From: Sphingopyxis sp.
Lineage (GTDB): Bacteria; Pseudomonadota; Alphaproteobacteria; Sphingomonadales; Sphingomonadaceae
Direction: 5' to 3'
DNA: 42,013 bases
Assembly (NCBI GenBank): GCA_002733865.1
Contig: NVXM01000017.1
Location: 1 to 42,013, forward strand
In this document: positions 33,789 to 42,013 of the stretch, one piece after another
Layout: every line of letters begins with the position of its first letter
Position numbering within the stretch: position 1 is the stretch's first letter
The notes under the pieces: generated by a model
Seen by the model: the letters and a program-made list of their open reading frames with translations, nothing else
The model's database searches: none
Told to the model about the DNA's origin: nothing
Made by a program: the position numbers and the translations under genes

Positions 33789-36257
33789 ATGAAAGATCTA
33801 GTGCGCCTCGACATTCCGCTTTTGCTGCCGGAAGTAAAAGATGTAGCTGACCGCTGCATAGGCAGACTCACTAACGAATTGCGAGGTAGGGCGGGCGTTC
33901 GGGACGCACATGTCGTCGCGAGCCATGATGACACTCCGGCACAACTTTGCATCCATTATGATCCTGACTTCCTGTCGCTCCAACGCGTGCGCGAGATTGC
34001 CAAAGGCACTGGCGCGGCGCTGACAGAAAAATATCAGCATATCCACTGGACGGTTGACGGACTGACCCACGCTCGCAAGGCACGCACGGTCGCCGACCGG
34101 CTTCGAAATTTGCCGGGTGTCATCGAAGTCGAGGCGAGCGCGGCAGGCACAATTAGTGTGGAATTCAGTCGATCCGAGGTGAGAGAGGCGGAAATCAGTA
34201 AGACGCTGGCCGAGATGGGGGTCCTTCAACGAGCCGAACGGATATCAATATCAGCCAACGCCGCGAAAGAGCCGCCCAAGCAGGGTCACCAAGAAGGGGA
34301 GCACGCCCACAGCAACCTCTTTGGGCCTAACACCGAACTGATCTTTTCGCTGATTTGCGGGGGGGCGCTGGCAACTGGGTTTGCGATCGAGAAACTGACT
34401 GAGGCCCCTGCTTGGATGCCGATCGCCTGCTACTTTGCCGCCTATATATTTGGCGGTTGGTTCACACTCCGCGAGGCGTTTGAGAATTTGCTCCTCAAAC
34501 GCTTCGAGATCGACACGCTGATGCTCGTGGCGGCAGCTGGCGCGGGCGCTTTGGGCGCTTGGGCCGAAGGCGCACTACTCTTGTTTCTGTTTAGCTTGGG
34601 GCATGCACTTGAACATTATGCGATGGGCCGGGCAAAGCGCGCGATCGAGGCTTTGGCTGAGCTGGCACCACGTACAGCCTTAGTACGTCGAGGGGATGGC
34701 CGTCTGAGCGAAATCTCCGTCGAAGATCTCGTTATCGGCGATACCGTGATCGTAAAGCCGAACGCACGTCTGCCTGCAGATGGGTTCATTGTAGTTGGGC
34801 GATCAAGCATCAATCAGGCACCCGTCACGGGCGAAAGCGTCCCCGTCGATAAGGAGCCGGTACCGGATAGGGCGCTGGCAGCAGCCCAATCTGACAAGGT
34901 TTCCGCCCAGCACCGAGTATTTGCGGGGACCATAAATGGTCAAGGCGCGATCGAAATCGCTGTCACACGCCTTGCTGCCGACACGACGCTGGCCAAGGTG
35001 GTCAAGATGGTGAGTGAGGCGGAGACACAGAAATCTCCAACCCAGCGCTTCACCGACCGTTTTGAGCGGGTGTTCGTGCCCTCCGTTCTCGCGCTGGTGG
35101 TCATGCTGTTGTTCGCTTGGGTTGTCATCGATGAACCGTTCCGCGACAGCTTTTATAGGGCAATGGCCGTGCTTGTAGCGGCCAGCCCCTGCGCGCTCGC
35201 CATCGCGACGCCGAGCGCCGTTTTATCGGGCATCGCTCGGGCGGCTCGTGGTGGCGTGCTAATCAAGGGCGGCGGACCGCTTGAGACTTTAGGTTCGCTG
35301 AATGCGCTGGCCTTCGATAAGACTGGCACGCTTACCGAAGGGCGCCCTCGCATTACTGACGTCGCGCCATCAATGGGAGTGGACAACGCCGAACTCATGA
35401 AAATTGCGATCGCTGTCGAAAGACTCAGTGATCACCCGCTGGCGGAAGCGATCGCGCGAGATGGTGAGCAATTTCTCGATGGTCAACCGGTTCCAGAGGC
35501 GGTCGACCTCGTCAGCCTAACAGGCCGCGGCGTGCAGGCGCGTGTTGACGGGAAGGTGGTGCTGATTGGCAAGGCTGAGATGTTCGGTCGAGATGGAATC
35601 GCTCCCCTTACGGCGGAGACGGCCCAGACGATTGAGATTCTGCGCGAGCAAGGGCGCACGACGATGGTCGTGCGCACTGGTCAGCGCGACCTGGGTGCAA
35701 TCGGACTCATGGACACACCGCGCACAGCCGCAAAAGAAACGATAGAGCGACTTAGAGCGCTAGGAATCCAGCGTATGGTGATGATGTCAGGCGACAATCA
35801 GCGGGTAGCCAGTGCGGTAGCCGCCGAAGTCGGCATCGAAGAAGCCTGGGGCGACCTGATGCCAGAGGATAAGGTCGAGGCAATCAAAAAGCTTCGCGCC
35901 GACGCGCCGGTCGCGATGGTAGGTGATGGTGTCAACGATGCTCCCGCTATCGCGAATGCTTCCGTGGGTATTGCAATGGGAGCTGCGGGATCCGACGTCG
36001 CACTCGAGACTGCCGATGTCGCGCTTATGGCCGATGACCTCGCACATCTACCGTTTGCCATCGGCCTGAGCCGCAGCACCCGCTGGATCATTCGGCAGAA
36101 CCTGATCGTCAGCTTGGGTGTGGTCGCCTTCCTGGTGCCGGCGACGATCATGGGTCTTGGAATAGGCCCTGCGATTCTGGTCCATGAAGGCTCGACGCTG
36201 CTCGTCGTTTTCAATGCGCTCCGTTTGCTTGGCTATCAAGACAGGGGTGCCCAATGA
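33789..36257 (+). CDS. czcP: P1B-4-type heavy-metal ATPase (CzcP/CoaT-like)
   Basis: An 822-residue metal P-type ATPase. The membrane motif is SPC (466-468, in AASPCALAIATP) rather than CPC, which marks the P1B-4 group (Co(II), Zn(II) or Fe(II) export). Also present are TGES at about 347-350, DKTGTLTEG with Asp510, SDHPLAEAI and GDGVNDAP. The N-terminus has two HMA-fold-like regions (about 5-85 and 90-150) without a Cys pair, then a short His/Glu stretch (HQEGEHAH). The start at 33789 has AAGGGA upstream and fits better than the ATG 15 bases earlier. CzcP helps the CzcCBA pump in Cupriavidus, which fits the position here. Confidence 0.9.
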   Translation: MKDLVRLDIPLLLPEVKDVADRCIGRLTNELRGRAGVRDAHVVASHDDTPAQLCIHYDPDFLSLQRVREIAKGTGAALTEKYQHIHWTVDGLTHARKARTVADRLRNLPGVIEVEASAAGTISVEFSRSEVREAEISKTLAEMGVLQRAERISISANAAKEPPKQGHQEGEHAHSNLFGPNTELIFSLICGGALATGFAIEKLTEAPAWMPIACYFAAYIFGGWFTLREAFENLLLKRFEIDTLMLVAAAGAGALGAWAEGALLLFLFSLGHALEHYAMGRAKRAIEALAELAPRTALVRRGDGRLSEISVEDLVIGDTVIVKPNARLPADGFIVVGRSSINQAPVTGESVPVDKEPVPDRALAAAQSDKVSAQHRVFAGTINGQGAIEIAVTRLAADTTLAKVVKMVSEAETQKSPTQRFTDRFERVFVPSVLALVVMLLFAWVVIDEPFRDSFYRAMAVLVAASPCALAIATPSAVLSGIARAARGGVLIKGGGPLETLGSLNALAFDKTGTLTEGRPRITDVAPSMGVDNAELMKIAIAVERLSDHPLAEAIARDGEQFLDGQPVPEAVDLVSLTGRGVQARVDGKVVLIGKAEMFGRDGIAPLTAETAQTIEILREQGRTTMVVRTGQRDLGAIGLMDTPRTAAKETIERLRALGIQRMVMMSGDNQRVASAVAAEVGIEEAWGDLMPEDKVEAIKKLRADAPVAMVGDGVNDAPAIANASVGIAMGAAGSDVALETADVALMADDLAHLPFAIGLSRSTRWIIRQNLIVSLGVVAFLVPATIMGLGIGPAILVHEGSTLLVVFNALRLLGYQDRGAQ

Positions 36258-36674
36258 GTTTACTTTCGAAGGGATTTGTGCTCAAAATTGCGGAGAAACG
36301 CGAAATATCCTCGATATGCTCAATGCCGAGCAGAAACTTCTCAGAAGCCGCAGCGCAGTTCGTAACCACCCGATGTGCCGCCCTCGTCTCCAATTTTAGG
36401 TTGTTTGCCGCCATCGGCGCGTCCGATGCGCGCGTCTCAACTACTTTGGAGGCACGCTTTTTGAAATGAGCTTCAGTCGCAAGGTGATATCCAGTCCGGT
36501 GTCATTGGAAACGGAGTGCCGCACCGCCGTCGACGGCGGCATTCAATTCTCGCTGATATCGGCCAAACCACGTCTCGATCGCGGAGCACGAAATCAAGTT
36601 TTGCTGACCACTGACGTTGGCGAGTATCGAGGCTTAGAAGAGTTCGAACATCAGCTAACTGAGAGGAGATTATC
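36258..36674. other. Gap after the P-type ATPase, no supported gene
   Basis: About 415 bases. A 71-codon frame starts at 36254, overlapping the ATPase stop (ATGA), and another runs 36466-36678; both read as compositionally odd, without family resemblance, and the second has no ribosome-binding site. The first could be real because of the overlap but is not called. The final bases carry GAGAGGAG ahead of the zinc-ribbon gene. Confidence 0.4.
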
Positions 36675-36968
36675 ATGAATTCATCAACGGCAACAGGCAA
36701 AGGCATGCTCTGTCCCATTTGCCAAGTGACGCTGTCTATCTCGGATCGACAGGGCGTGGAGATTGATTTCTGTCCACAGTGCCGGGGTGTGTGGCTTGAT
36801 CGGGGCGAGCTTGATAAAATCATCGAGCGATCCGAAGCCGTCACGGTATCGCGGCCGCGCGATGAGGGTCGATCAAGCCCCGGTTTTTCGGCGCACGATG
36901 ACCGTCAACGATCGAAGCACCACGGGTATAAGCGCCGACGCAGCTTTCTTTCCGACCTGTTCGACTGA
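36675..36968 (+). CDS. TFIIB-type zinc-ribbon protein
   Basis: A 97-residue protein with one zinc ribbon: CPIC (about 17-20) and CPQC (about 36-39) followed by RGVWLDRGELDKII, the usual pattern of the zf-TFIIB family of small bacterial proteins. The C-terminal half is basic and His-rich (KHHGYKRRR) and ends FLSDLFD, also common in the family. Function is unknown; zinc binding is expected from the four Cys. A strong ribosome-binding site GAGAGGAG precedes the ATG. Confidence 0.85.
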   Translation: MNSSTATGKGMLCPICQVTLSISDRQGVEIDFCPQCRGVWLDRGELDKIIERSEAVTVSRPRDEGRSSPGFSAHDDRQRSKHHGYKRRRSFLSDLFD

Positions 36969-36993
36969 ACCATGCAGATGAATCGCCTTATGA

Positions 36994-37497
36994 ATGGCTG
37001 GTCAGGGGGAAAGCGTGTTTACCCAAGAAAATGAAACAATCTTGCATGCCTCGCCGACTAAAGTCTGGTCAGCACTGACGCGCTTTGAGGATTATGAACA
37101 TTGGAACCCGTTCATACGCATCTCCGGCTCACTCGCGCTCGATGCGATTGTAAAGTACTCATTCAGAATGAAAAAAAGCAAGCGAGGATTTTTCATCATC
37201 AACGCTCGCATCTCGGTTCTTGAGCACCAGAGACACATTTCCTTTCGCTTTGGCTTTAGAGGGCTGATTTCGGTTGAGGAGAGCTACCTGATAGCGCCCG
37301 AGTCTGTCGGATCGCGCTTGGTTCACAGATTCCACTGCACCGGTCCGCTTTCGGCGCTGAAACTCAGGAGAATGATGACCAATTTCAACCTGATACTTGA
37401 GACCACGGATAAGCAGTTTCAGCGGCATCTCCGTCCTTCACGGCCGTCTGCGAAAGTTAAGAAACGCGTTAGGAGAGGATTGCGGCCGATTGATTGA
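36994..37497 (+). CDS. SRPBCC-fold lipid/ligand-binding protein
   Basis: A 167-residue protein of the SRPBCC (START/polyketide-cyclase-like) fold: ASPTKVWSALTRFEDYEHWNP is the opening helix pattern (W..L..F..Y..WNPF) and the rest is beta-rich with a C-terminal helix. Ligand unknown. The C-terminus is very basic (KVKKRVRRGLRP). The ATG at 36994 has no clear ribosome-binding site, while a GTG at 37015 is preceded by GGGGGA, so the true start may be seven codons later. It lies 25 bases after the zinc-ribbon gene. Confidence 0.75.
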   Translation: MAGQGESVFTQENETILHASPTKVWSALTRFEDYEHWNPFIRISGSLALDAIVKYSFRMKKSKRGFFIINARISVLEHQRHISFRFGFRGLISVEESYLIAPESVGSRLVHRFHCTGPLSALKLRRMMTNFNLILETTDKQFQRHLRPSRPSAKVKKRVRRGLRPID

Positions 37498-37586
37498 AAA
37501 TTTAATGCAGTTTGGCCCTCCGCAAGCTATTTCTCGGGAGAAAGGAGTCCAACAGACGATGCCCTCTTCCCTTGCGGCCCGGGTCA

Positions 37587-37619
37587 CGCCGTGGGCGCAT
37601 GCCCTCACCGCCCACGGCG
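37587..37619 (+). terminator. Perfect 11-bp GC-rich hairpin, probable transcription stop
   Basis: CGCCGTGGGCG at 37587-37597 pairs fully with 37609-37619 around an 11-base loop, 90 bases after the SRPBCC stop. About 35 bases further, a weak 5-bp stem is followed by six T residues. Together they look like the end of the zinc-ribbon transcript. Confidence 0.5.
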
Positions 37620-37729
37620 ATACTTGACTACTATTACTCGCGTAGTAACCTCTTTTTTCTAGAAGACGAATATGTATCCTCAATAAGTACTGGAATTGAG
37701 ATGAAGCTTTTTATGTCAACGGTTGAGAA

Positions 37730-38539
37730 ATGCTAATAAATTTACATCAACGTATCCCGATTTCTTTCAAGATTGTAATAGGTGCATTAGTAGGTGTCAT
37801 CCTTCTACACCCCCTGGTCACGCTAATTTTCTGGCTTGAGTTCAATCAGCTATTATCGACACCCTCAGATACCGCTGCCGATTTCCTATGGTGGCGGATT
37901 AGAGAGTCCACCAGTTTCGAAATGTTTCCTATGAACCTGCTTTTTGCCGGTTTAGGCGCTGGTTTGGCCTTGGTCTTGGATTTAGTCGAAACCTTGTCTG
38001 AAAAAAGCAGAGAAAAGTCACATATTCTAAAAAGGCAACTCTCCGATCAATTGCCAATGCTTATTGCGGCAGGAGAGAGCGAGACTACTGAATTTAAAGA
38101 GTCGTTGCGCTGGGATGTAAAGGAAGGCCGAGTAAATAAAAAATTGGAAAAGGTTATAGCTAAATCGCTTGCCGGATTTATGAACCATCGCGGCGGAAAT
38201 CTACTGATTGGCCTTTCTGATGATGGCACAATCAAGGGCATTGAATTAGATTGCAAGACCTTAAGAAGTAAAAGCCAAGATGGATTTGAACGCGCTCTTA
38301 TTGATTTGGTGAATAATCAATTGGGAGCCAATGCCGCCACAATGGTCCACATCCAATTCTTGGATTATGGGGGCCATACCATATGCTGGGTGATCGTAGA
38401 TTCCGCGTTTGAGCCAGTTTATCTAAAAGATGGCAATATTTCGAGATATTTCGTGCGGTTAGGAAATTCCACGCGTGAGTTAGATGTTCGGGAAGCGCAA
38501 GACCATATCGCACAACGCAGTCCTATTGGGAACAACTAA
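37730..38539 (+). CDS. Membrane-anchored Schlafen AlbA_2 domain protein
   Basis: A 269-residue protein. Two N-terminal membrane segments (about 13-36 and 66-88) are followed by a charged helix. An AlbA_2 domain then starts near 112: TEFKESLRWD, then LEKVIAKSLAGFMNHRGGNLLIGLSDDGTIKGIE in parts, which is the conserved nucleic-acid-binding core of Schlafen-type proteins. The rest (to 269) is the usual second half. Such proteins are often fused to other domains, including winged helices; here a membrane anchor replaces them. Function is unknown. The region is more AT-rich than the czc genes. Confidence 0.78.
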   Translation: MLINLHQRIPISFKIVIGALVGVILLHPLVTLIFWLEFNQLLSTPSDTAADFLWWRIRESTSFEMFPMNLLFAGLGAGLALVLDLVETLSEKSREKSHILKRQLSDQLPMLIAAGESETTEFKESLRWDVKEGRVNKKLEKVIAKSLAGFMNHRGGNLLIGLSDDGTIKGIELDCKTLRSKSQDGFERALIDLVNNQLGANAATMVHIQFLDYGGHTICWVIVDSAFEPVYLKDGNISRYFVRLGNSTRELDVREAQDHIAQRSPIGNN

Positions 38540-38627
38540 AGGTGTCCTACGAAATCATAGTTCATTGTTTTGCTCTGATACACCGAGATCAGAATTTTTT
38601 GCTGACTTTATTGGCTTTGGAAGAGTG

Positions 38628-39353
38628 ATGCTCAAAATGCAAAATGGAAAAGGTTCGAAAGGCCGACGACTTCCTTTTCCATTGGGCTTCAAACTGATGC
38701 CATCGAGCATTATGGGGGCAATTTTTTTAGTACTTTGGTCAGAGGTGGCGAAAGGGCATTTGGACAAAATAGATAAAACCCTCTTGCTTGCTTTTAGGTC
38801 TATGAAAAACTCGGATCTTTTGGTTGGTCCAGGCTGGCTTCCACAAGTTGTTCGCAACGTCTCCTTTTTGGGGGATTCAATTTTTCTGATTTTTGTTATT
38901 TTGGCAGTCTCTGGCTTTTTGATCGCAAAAAGAGCCTATCTTAATGCGTTTCTATTGTCCGCTTTATCCATGGGCGGGTTTTGGATAATATCCTTATCGA
39001 AAGACTTTTTCGGCAGACCTCGGCCTTCGATTGTAGAATATCTTTCTGTTCCCAATTCCGCTAGTTTTCCAAGCGGTCATGCTGCAAATTCGACCATCGT
39101 TTATATCTTGATAGCAGTGGCTTTATTCAAAATTGTACCGGGAAAATATGCACGGGTTTGCCTGCTTTCTGGTGCGTTTATATTGGCTGCATTGATTGGC
39201 ATATCGAGGATTGCTTTGGGCGTCCATTGGCCAAGCGATGTTTTGGGGGGATGGATTTTTGGACTGGGATGGTGCTGCTTGTGGTTCTTGAAAGACAGCA
39301 TTCCAGATTCACCGACCGCCTTCAGTCGTTACAGTTCAAAGCAAGCACGATGA
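38628..39353 (+). CDS. PAP2-family membrane phosphatase
   Basis: A PAP2 phosphatase of about 241 residues with six membrane segments. The three active-site motifs are present: KDFFGRPRP (K-X6-RP), SFPSGHA (PSGH), and SRIALGVHWPSD (SR-X5-H-X3-D). These enzymes remove phosphate from lipid phosphates such as phosphatidic acid or undecaprenyl pyrophosphate. I start at 38628 (MLKMQN, after GGAAGAG), or 38637; the earlier frame from 38484 overlaps the AlbA_2 gene. PbrB of Cupriavidus is an undecaprenyl-pyrophosphate phosphatase of lead resistance, but this gene lies 20 kb from the pbr block, so no such role is claimed. Confidence 0.85.
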   Translation: MLKMQNGKGSKGRRLPFPLGFKLMPSSIMGAIFLVLWSEVAKGHLDKIDKTLLLAFRSMKNSDLLVGPGWLPQVVRNVSFLGDSIFLIFVILAVSGFLIAKRAYLNAFLLSALSMGGFWIISLSKDFFGRPRPSIVEYLSVPNSASFPSGHAANSTIVYILIAVALFKIVPGKYARVCLLSGAFILAALIGISRIALGVHWPSDVLGGWIFGLGWCCLWFLKDSIPDSPTAFSRYSSKQAR

Positions 39354-39538
39354 AGATACTGTCAAGAAAATACTCGAGAAATATGGAAAGGGCCGTGGTG
39401 CCTCTAGCAGATTTTCTGGATAATCTAGAGGTAGCGGCTAAGATGATACGAATAAAAGTCGTAAGCTCGGAATCGGAGACCGTTTCGAAATTGCAAGCAA
39501 CAAGTCGCAATTTATTGAAGAACTTAAAAGGGATGTAA
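39350..39538 (+). CDS. Small basic protein coupled to the PAP2 gene
   Basis: A 62-residue protein, basic at the N-terminus (MKILSRKYSRNMERA) and predicted helical, with Lys at the end. The ATG overlaps the PAP2 stop (ATGA), and the next gene starts one base after its stop, so it is within a tight operon. No family was recognised; the coupling supports reality. Confidence 0.6.
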   Translation: MKILSRKYSRNMERAVVPLADFLDNLEVAAKMIRIKVVSSESETVSKLQATSRNLLKNLKGM

Positions 39539-39539
39539 A

Positions 39540-39917
39540 ATGCTGACAGCAAGAGAAAGTGAAGGGCTGATTTTTATAGAAGCAGGCGAAAAGTTGGGCG
39601 CGGAAGATTTCGATGCATTTGTGCCATTGTTTGAACGTATAGCGCAGCGAACACCTGGAACAGTTCCGATGCTAATTGAACTGAAATCCGATTTTTCTGG
39701 ATGGAACATCGGCGGGCTGTGGCGTGATCTAAAATTTGATATTCGCCATAAGGACCAATTTGGACGTATCGCCATTGTCGGCCACAAAAAATGGGTGGAA
39801 TGGGGAACGAAATTTTCTGCCCCTCTGTTTAGCGGTGACATGCGATACTTTGACTTAAAAGATATTGAGAAAGCCGAAAAATGGGCCAGGACTGGCTCGA
39901 CGGAGAAGAATGGGTGA
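39540..39917 (+). CDS. SpoIIAA-like STAS/SEC14 domain protein
   Basis: A 125-residue protein of the SpoIIAA-like family (STAS/SEC14-type fold). The pattern is typical: GLIFIEAGEKLGAEDF, a central MLIELKSDFSGW, RIAIVGHKKWVEWG and AEKWAR at the end. Members are stand-alone and of unclear function, often near stress or membrane genes. It overlaps the following CDF gene (GTGA at 39914) and follows the small protein gene by one base. Confidence 0.82.
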   Translation: MLTARESEGLIFIEAGEKLGAEDFDAFVPLFERIAQRTPGTVPMLIELKSDFSGWNIGGLWRDLKFDIRHKDQFGRIAIVGHKKWVEWGTKFSAPLFSGDMRYFDLKDIEKAEKWARTGSTEKNG

Positions 39918-40525
39918 GCGAAACATCTGTAAACCTAGATTCTCCGGACAAGCGCAGAACTCTGTGGATCGTGCTGGCGTTGAATGTTGCGATTGCAATC
40001 GCCTTTTTCGGAACCGGCATTTTAGCCGATTCAAGTGCGTTAATTGCGAACGGGCTCGACAATTCATCTGACGCTGTTGTCTATGCTCTTAGCTTGCTTG
40101 CGCTCTCGCGGTCTCAAAAATGGAAGCGCGCGGCCGCGCGTGTTTCGGGGGTAATGCTTCTGATTTTTGCCGTGGGGGTGATTTTAGATGTGGGTAGGCG
40201 TTTCGTTGAAGGGTCTGAACCGGGGGGATGGCTAATGATGGCCATGGCTGCTGTTGCTGCCGTAGTTAATCTTTTATCATTGCGCCTACTTCAAAAAATC
40301 CAAGACAAAGATGTAAATTTACGAGCAGCGACAACATTTAGCTTCAACGATTTCATATCCAATGGCGGTATCATTATAGCTGGCGTCATTGTTCTGTTCA
40401 CCGGTGCAAATTGGCCGGACCTCCTAGTTGGCATCGCCGTCGCAGGGGTAGCGGTGTATGGAGGCATAGACATTTTGCGGGATGCCCATCAGGACAAGCA
40501 TGATGAAAAGGGAGATATCCATTGA
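39914..40525 (+). CDS. CDF-family cation transporter (short, six-helix)
   Basis: A 203-residue cation diffusion facilitator core with six membrane segments and almost no cytoplasmic domain. The metal-site helices carry NGLDNSSDAVVY (helix 2) and SFNDFISNGG (helix 5), matching the HxxxD/DxxxD pairs of the family with Asp/Asn variation. It would export Zn(II) or Fe(II)/Co(II) by proton antiport. The start is GTG 39914, overlapping the previous stop, after GGAGAAG; a longer ATG frame is not needed. It is followed at once by a second, full-length CDF gene. Confidence 0.85.
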   Translation: MSETSVNLDSPDKRRTLWIVLALNVAIAIAFFGTGILADSSALIANGLDNSSDAVVYALSLLALSRSQKWKRAAARVSGVMLLIFAVGVILDVGRRFVEGSEPGGWLMMAMAAVAAVVNLLSLRLLQKIQDKDVNLRAATTFSFNDFISNGGIIIAGVIVLFTGANWPDLLVGIAVAGVAVYGGIDILRDAHQDKHDEKGDIH

Positions 40526-41445
40526 GCGCCGGCCACGATCACGGCAGTGACAATATGAGTGATGGCCGACTTTTGTTTGCGGTTGTGATCAATGTTTTAT
40601 TGACCATCGCCCAAATCATTGGGGGGGTATTATCCGGATCGCTTGCACTGATTGCGGATGCTTTGCACAATTTCAGTGACGCGGCTTCGCTCGCTTTGGC
40701 CTTGTTTGCGCGCCGCATTGGTAGGCGTCCTGCAGACGCGTTCATGACATTCGGATATGCCCGCGGGGAAGTGGTAGCAGCGCTCATAAATTTAACCACA
40801 CTTCTGATTATTGGCTTTTACCTGCTTGTTGAGGCAATCAACCGTTTTGCTGATCCGCAGCCCATTGAAGGCTGGACTGTTATCATTGTCGCAGGAATCG
40901 CACTCGTTATCGACCTAGTCACAGCTATCATGGTGTATGCAAGTTCAAAGGAGAGCCTTAACATGAAGGCCGCCTTTCTTCACAATGTATCCGATGCGCT
41001 AGCTTCGGTAGGGGTCATAGTCGCAGGTATTTTGATCTTGCTATATGATCTGTATATCGCTGACCTTATCATCACGATCGCAATCGCAGTATACGTTATT
41101 TATCAAGGAATAACATTGTTACCGAAAACTGTCCGGCTGCTCATGGGCGCGGTTCCAGATGACTTGGAATTCGACGAGATTGTAGAAACGCTACGCCAGA
41201 CTAATGGCGTCAAGAGTGTTCACCATGTTCATTTGTGGAGTATCAGTGAGCACAGCCTTTCTCTAGAAGCACATCTCGTCCCGAAGGAAAAATCACTGGA
41301 ATCGTTTGAAGCGGTTAAAGCGTCGGCACGCTCGGCATTGGCCGAAAAATATGATATTAAGCATGCGACATTCGAGTCTTGTCTAGAAACAGACTGCTCG
41401 CCCGAAATTGTGCCAACTCATGAAAGGCGTCACAACCATGAGTGA
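40522..41445 (+). CDS. czcD: CzcD-type CDF zinc/cadmium exporter
   Basis: A 307-residue CDF exporter. The metal site is visible as DALHNFSDA in helix 2 and HNVSDALAS in helix 5, and the C-terminal cytoplasmic domain (about 210-290) with VHHVHLWSISEHSLSLEAHL is a metal-sensing CDF domain. A His-rich start (HDHGSDN) and end (HERRHNHE) flank it. It is encoded by a TTG start overlapping the stop of the short CDF gene, with GGGAGA before it. It is a second-line exporter for Zn/Cd/Co beside CzcCBA. Confidence 0.92.
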   Translation: MSAGHDHGSDNMSDGRLLFAVVINVLLTIAQIIGGVLSGSLALIADALHNFSDAASLALALFARRIGRRPADAFMTFGYARGEVVAALINLTTLLIIGFYLLVEAINRFADPQPIEGWTVIIVAGIALVIDLVTAIMVYASSKESLNMKAAFLHNVSDALASVGVIVAGILILLYDLYIADLIITIAIAVYVIYQGITLLPKTVRLLMGAVPDDLEFDEIVETLRQTNGVKSVHHVHLWSISEHSLSLEAHLVPKEKSLESFEAVKASARSALAEKYDIKHATFESCLETDCSPEIVPTHERRHNHE

Positions 41446-41575
41446 CCACATAATATTCCATGCGAATTTCAGAATGCTGCCTTCGGGGATATTTTAGGAT
41501 CCTGCTTACATCAGGCGCTAGGTAATAATAATATCCGAAAGCAAATTATGGGATTAGTTGGAAGGAATAAATTTA

Positions 41576-42013
41576 ATGCAGTCTGTGCTGTGGTACATTG
41601 ATGATCAAGGCCCAGATCCGTGGGTCCAAGCGGCGCTTGACGTAACCCGCGCAGTGGAGGGCCATTTGAGTTGCCTCCATGTTTCATCACTCAATTCATT
41701 TAAGATATCGGATGCCTATGGGGGCATGGCGGCCAAGCATCGTTTCATTGTTGAGGCTCAAAAGCGTGGGGAAAAAATCCGGATGCAGATAAGAGAGCGG
41801 TTAGACAAAGAGAATGTAAGCTGGGATTTCAATCATATTGAAGGCGATCCAGTTACTGCTATAATACGTGAGAGTGCCTTGCGGGATATCGCGATTCTGG
41901 GACGGCCGCCCGGAAATTCTGATAAAAACAGGTCAACAACATTTTTCGGAGACCTACTAAGTCACATACGGACCCCAACATTGCTCCAACCTCATGATTT
42001 TATTGGAATCAAT
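41576..42013 (+). CDS. Universal stress protein family, partial
   Basis: A reading frame open to the window edge (146 codons seen). It starts MQSVLWYIDDQGPD with GGAAGGA upstream. A Rossmann-type alternation is clear, with HLSCLHVSS in the second strand, DIAILGRPPG as the family's usual strand and loop, and TPTLLQ, so it belongs to the UspA superfamily. The C-terminal end is outside. It is on the same strand as czcD, 130 bases behind it. Confidence 0.75.
   Translation, partial: MQSVLWYIDDQGPDPWVQAALDVTRAVEGHLSCLHVSSLNSFKISDAYGGMAAKHRFIVEAQKRGEKIRMQIRERLDKENVSWDFNHIEGDPVTAIIRESALRDIAILGRPPGNSDKNRSTTFFGDLLSHIRTPTLLQPHDFIGIN

Noticed and set aside
36254..36469. 71-codon frame overlapping the czcP stop
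   Set aside because: The ATGA overlap is suggestive, but the protein shows no family pattern and competing frames cover the same bases, so it was left uncalled.
38628..39353. PbrB of a lead-resistance operon
   Set aside because: The PAP2 family fits in general, but the gene is about 20 kb from the pbr block and lies in another operon.

Overview
The window looks like an accessory metal-resistance and stress region from an alphaproteobacterium, most likely a sphingomonad. That assignment is an inference from the flavour of the proteins (FTR1 permeases fused to cytochrome c, a BigR-type ArsR regulator with Blh, an alphaproteobacterial CzcCBA set with a DUF190 partner) and was not tested by any search. 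No rRNA, tRNA or CRISPR array was seen. Base use shifts along the window: the metal blocks (about 12.7-36 kb) are visibly GC-richer than the flanks (about 3-8 kb and 37-42 kb), which suggests a mosaic history.

Left flank (1-8.5 kb). A minus-strand AAA ATPase and subtilisin-like protease pair resembles the IetA/IetS toxin-antitoxin and anti-phage system. The protease is cut off by what looks like the end of an insertion sequence just before its catalytic Ser. Next come a small exported Cys-rich protein coupled to a 33-residue membrane peptide, and a DUF6010-like membrane protein. Then follows the most interesting locus: a three-gene operon with a triple-repeat graspetide-type precursor, a MvdD-like ATP-grasp ligase and an unrecognised membrane protein. 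A DUF2235 hydrolase, a DUF3892 protein and a small membrane protein close this part.

Middle (8.5-26.4 kb). This holds an FTR1 permease-cytochrome c fusion, a CopC-like protein with a damaged 5' end, and a RES-Xre toxin-antitoxin pair. A sulfide/persulfide block follows (Blh dioxygenase and a phosphatase-fold sulfurtransferase, divergent from a BigR-like regulator and a decayed TauE exporter), then a lipid kinase. Next is a lead/cadmium block resembling the pbr locus of Cupriavidus: P1B ATPase (pbrA), signal peptidase II (lspA/pbrC) and a MerR regulator (pbrR-like). A long minus-strand operon encodes a second FTR1-cytochrome c protein (pbrT-like), a Met-rich multicopper oxidase, cysteine synthase and a 1-Cys peroxiredoxin. 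Four similar MerR-type dyads lie before pbrA, merR, the pbrT operon and a plus-strand peroxiredoxin-like gene whose catalytic Cys is Ser, so one regulator could control the whole block.

Right part (26.8-42 kb). A plus-strand czc cluster carries a small exported protein, CzcC, CzcB, CzcA, a DUF190 protein and a P1B-4 type (SPC-motif) ATPase. A zinc-ribbon protein, an SRPBCC protein, a membrane-anchored AlbA_2 (Schlafen-like) protein, a PAP2 phosphatase, a small protein, a SpoIIAA-like STAS protein, two adjacent CDF cation exporters and a universal-stress protein cut by the window edge follow. Many of these last genes overlap by a few bases and probably form one operon. Together the right two thirds covers metal efflux across both membranes (RND, P-type, CDF), periplasmic metal or iron oxidation, and thiol/sulfide chemistry.
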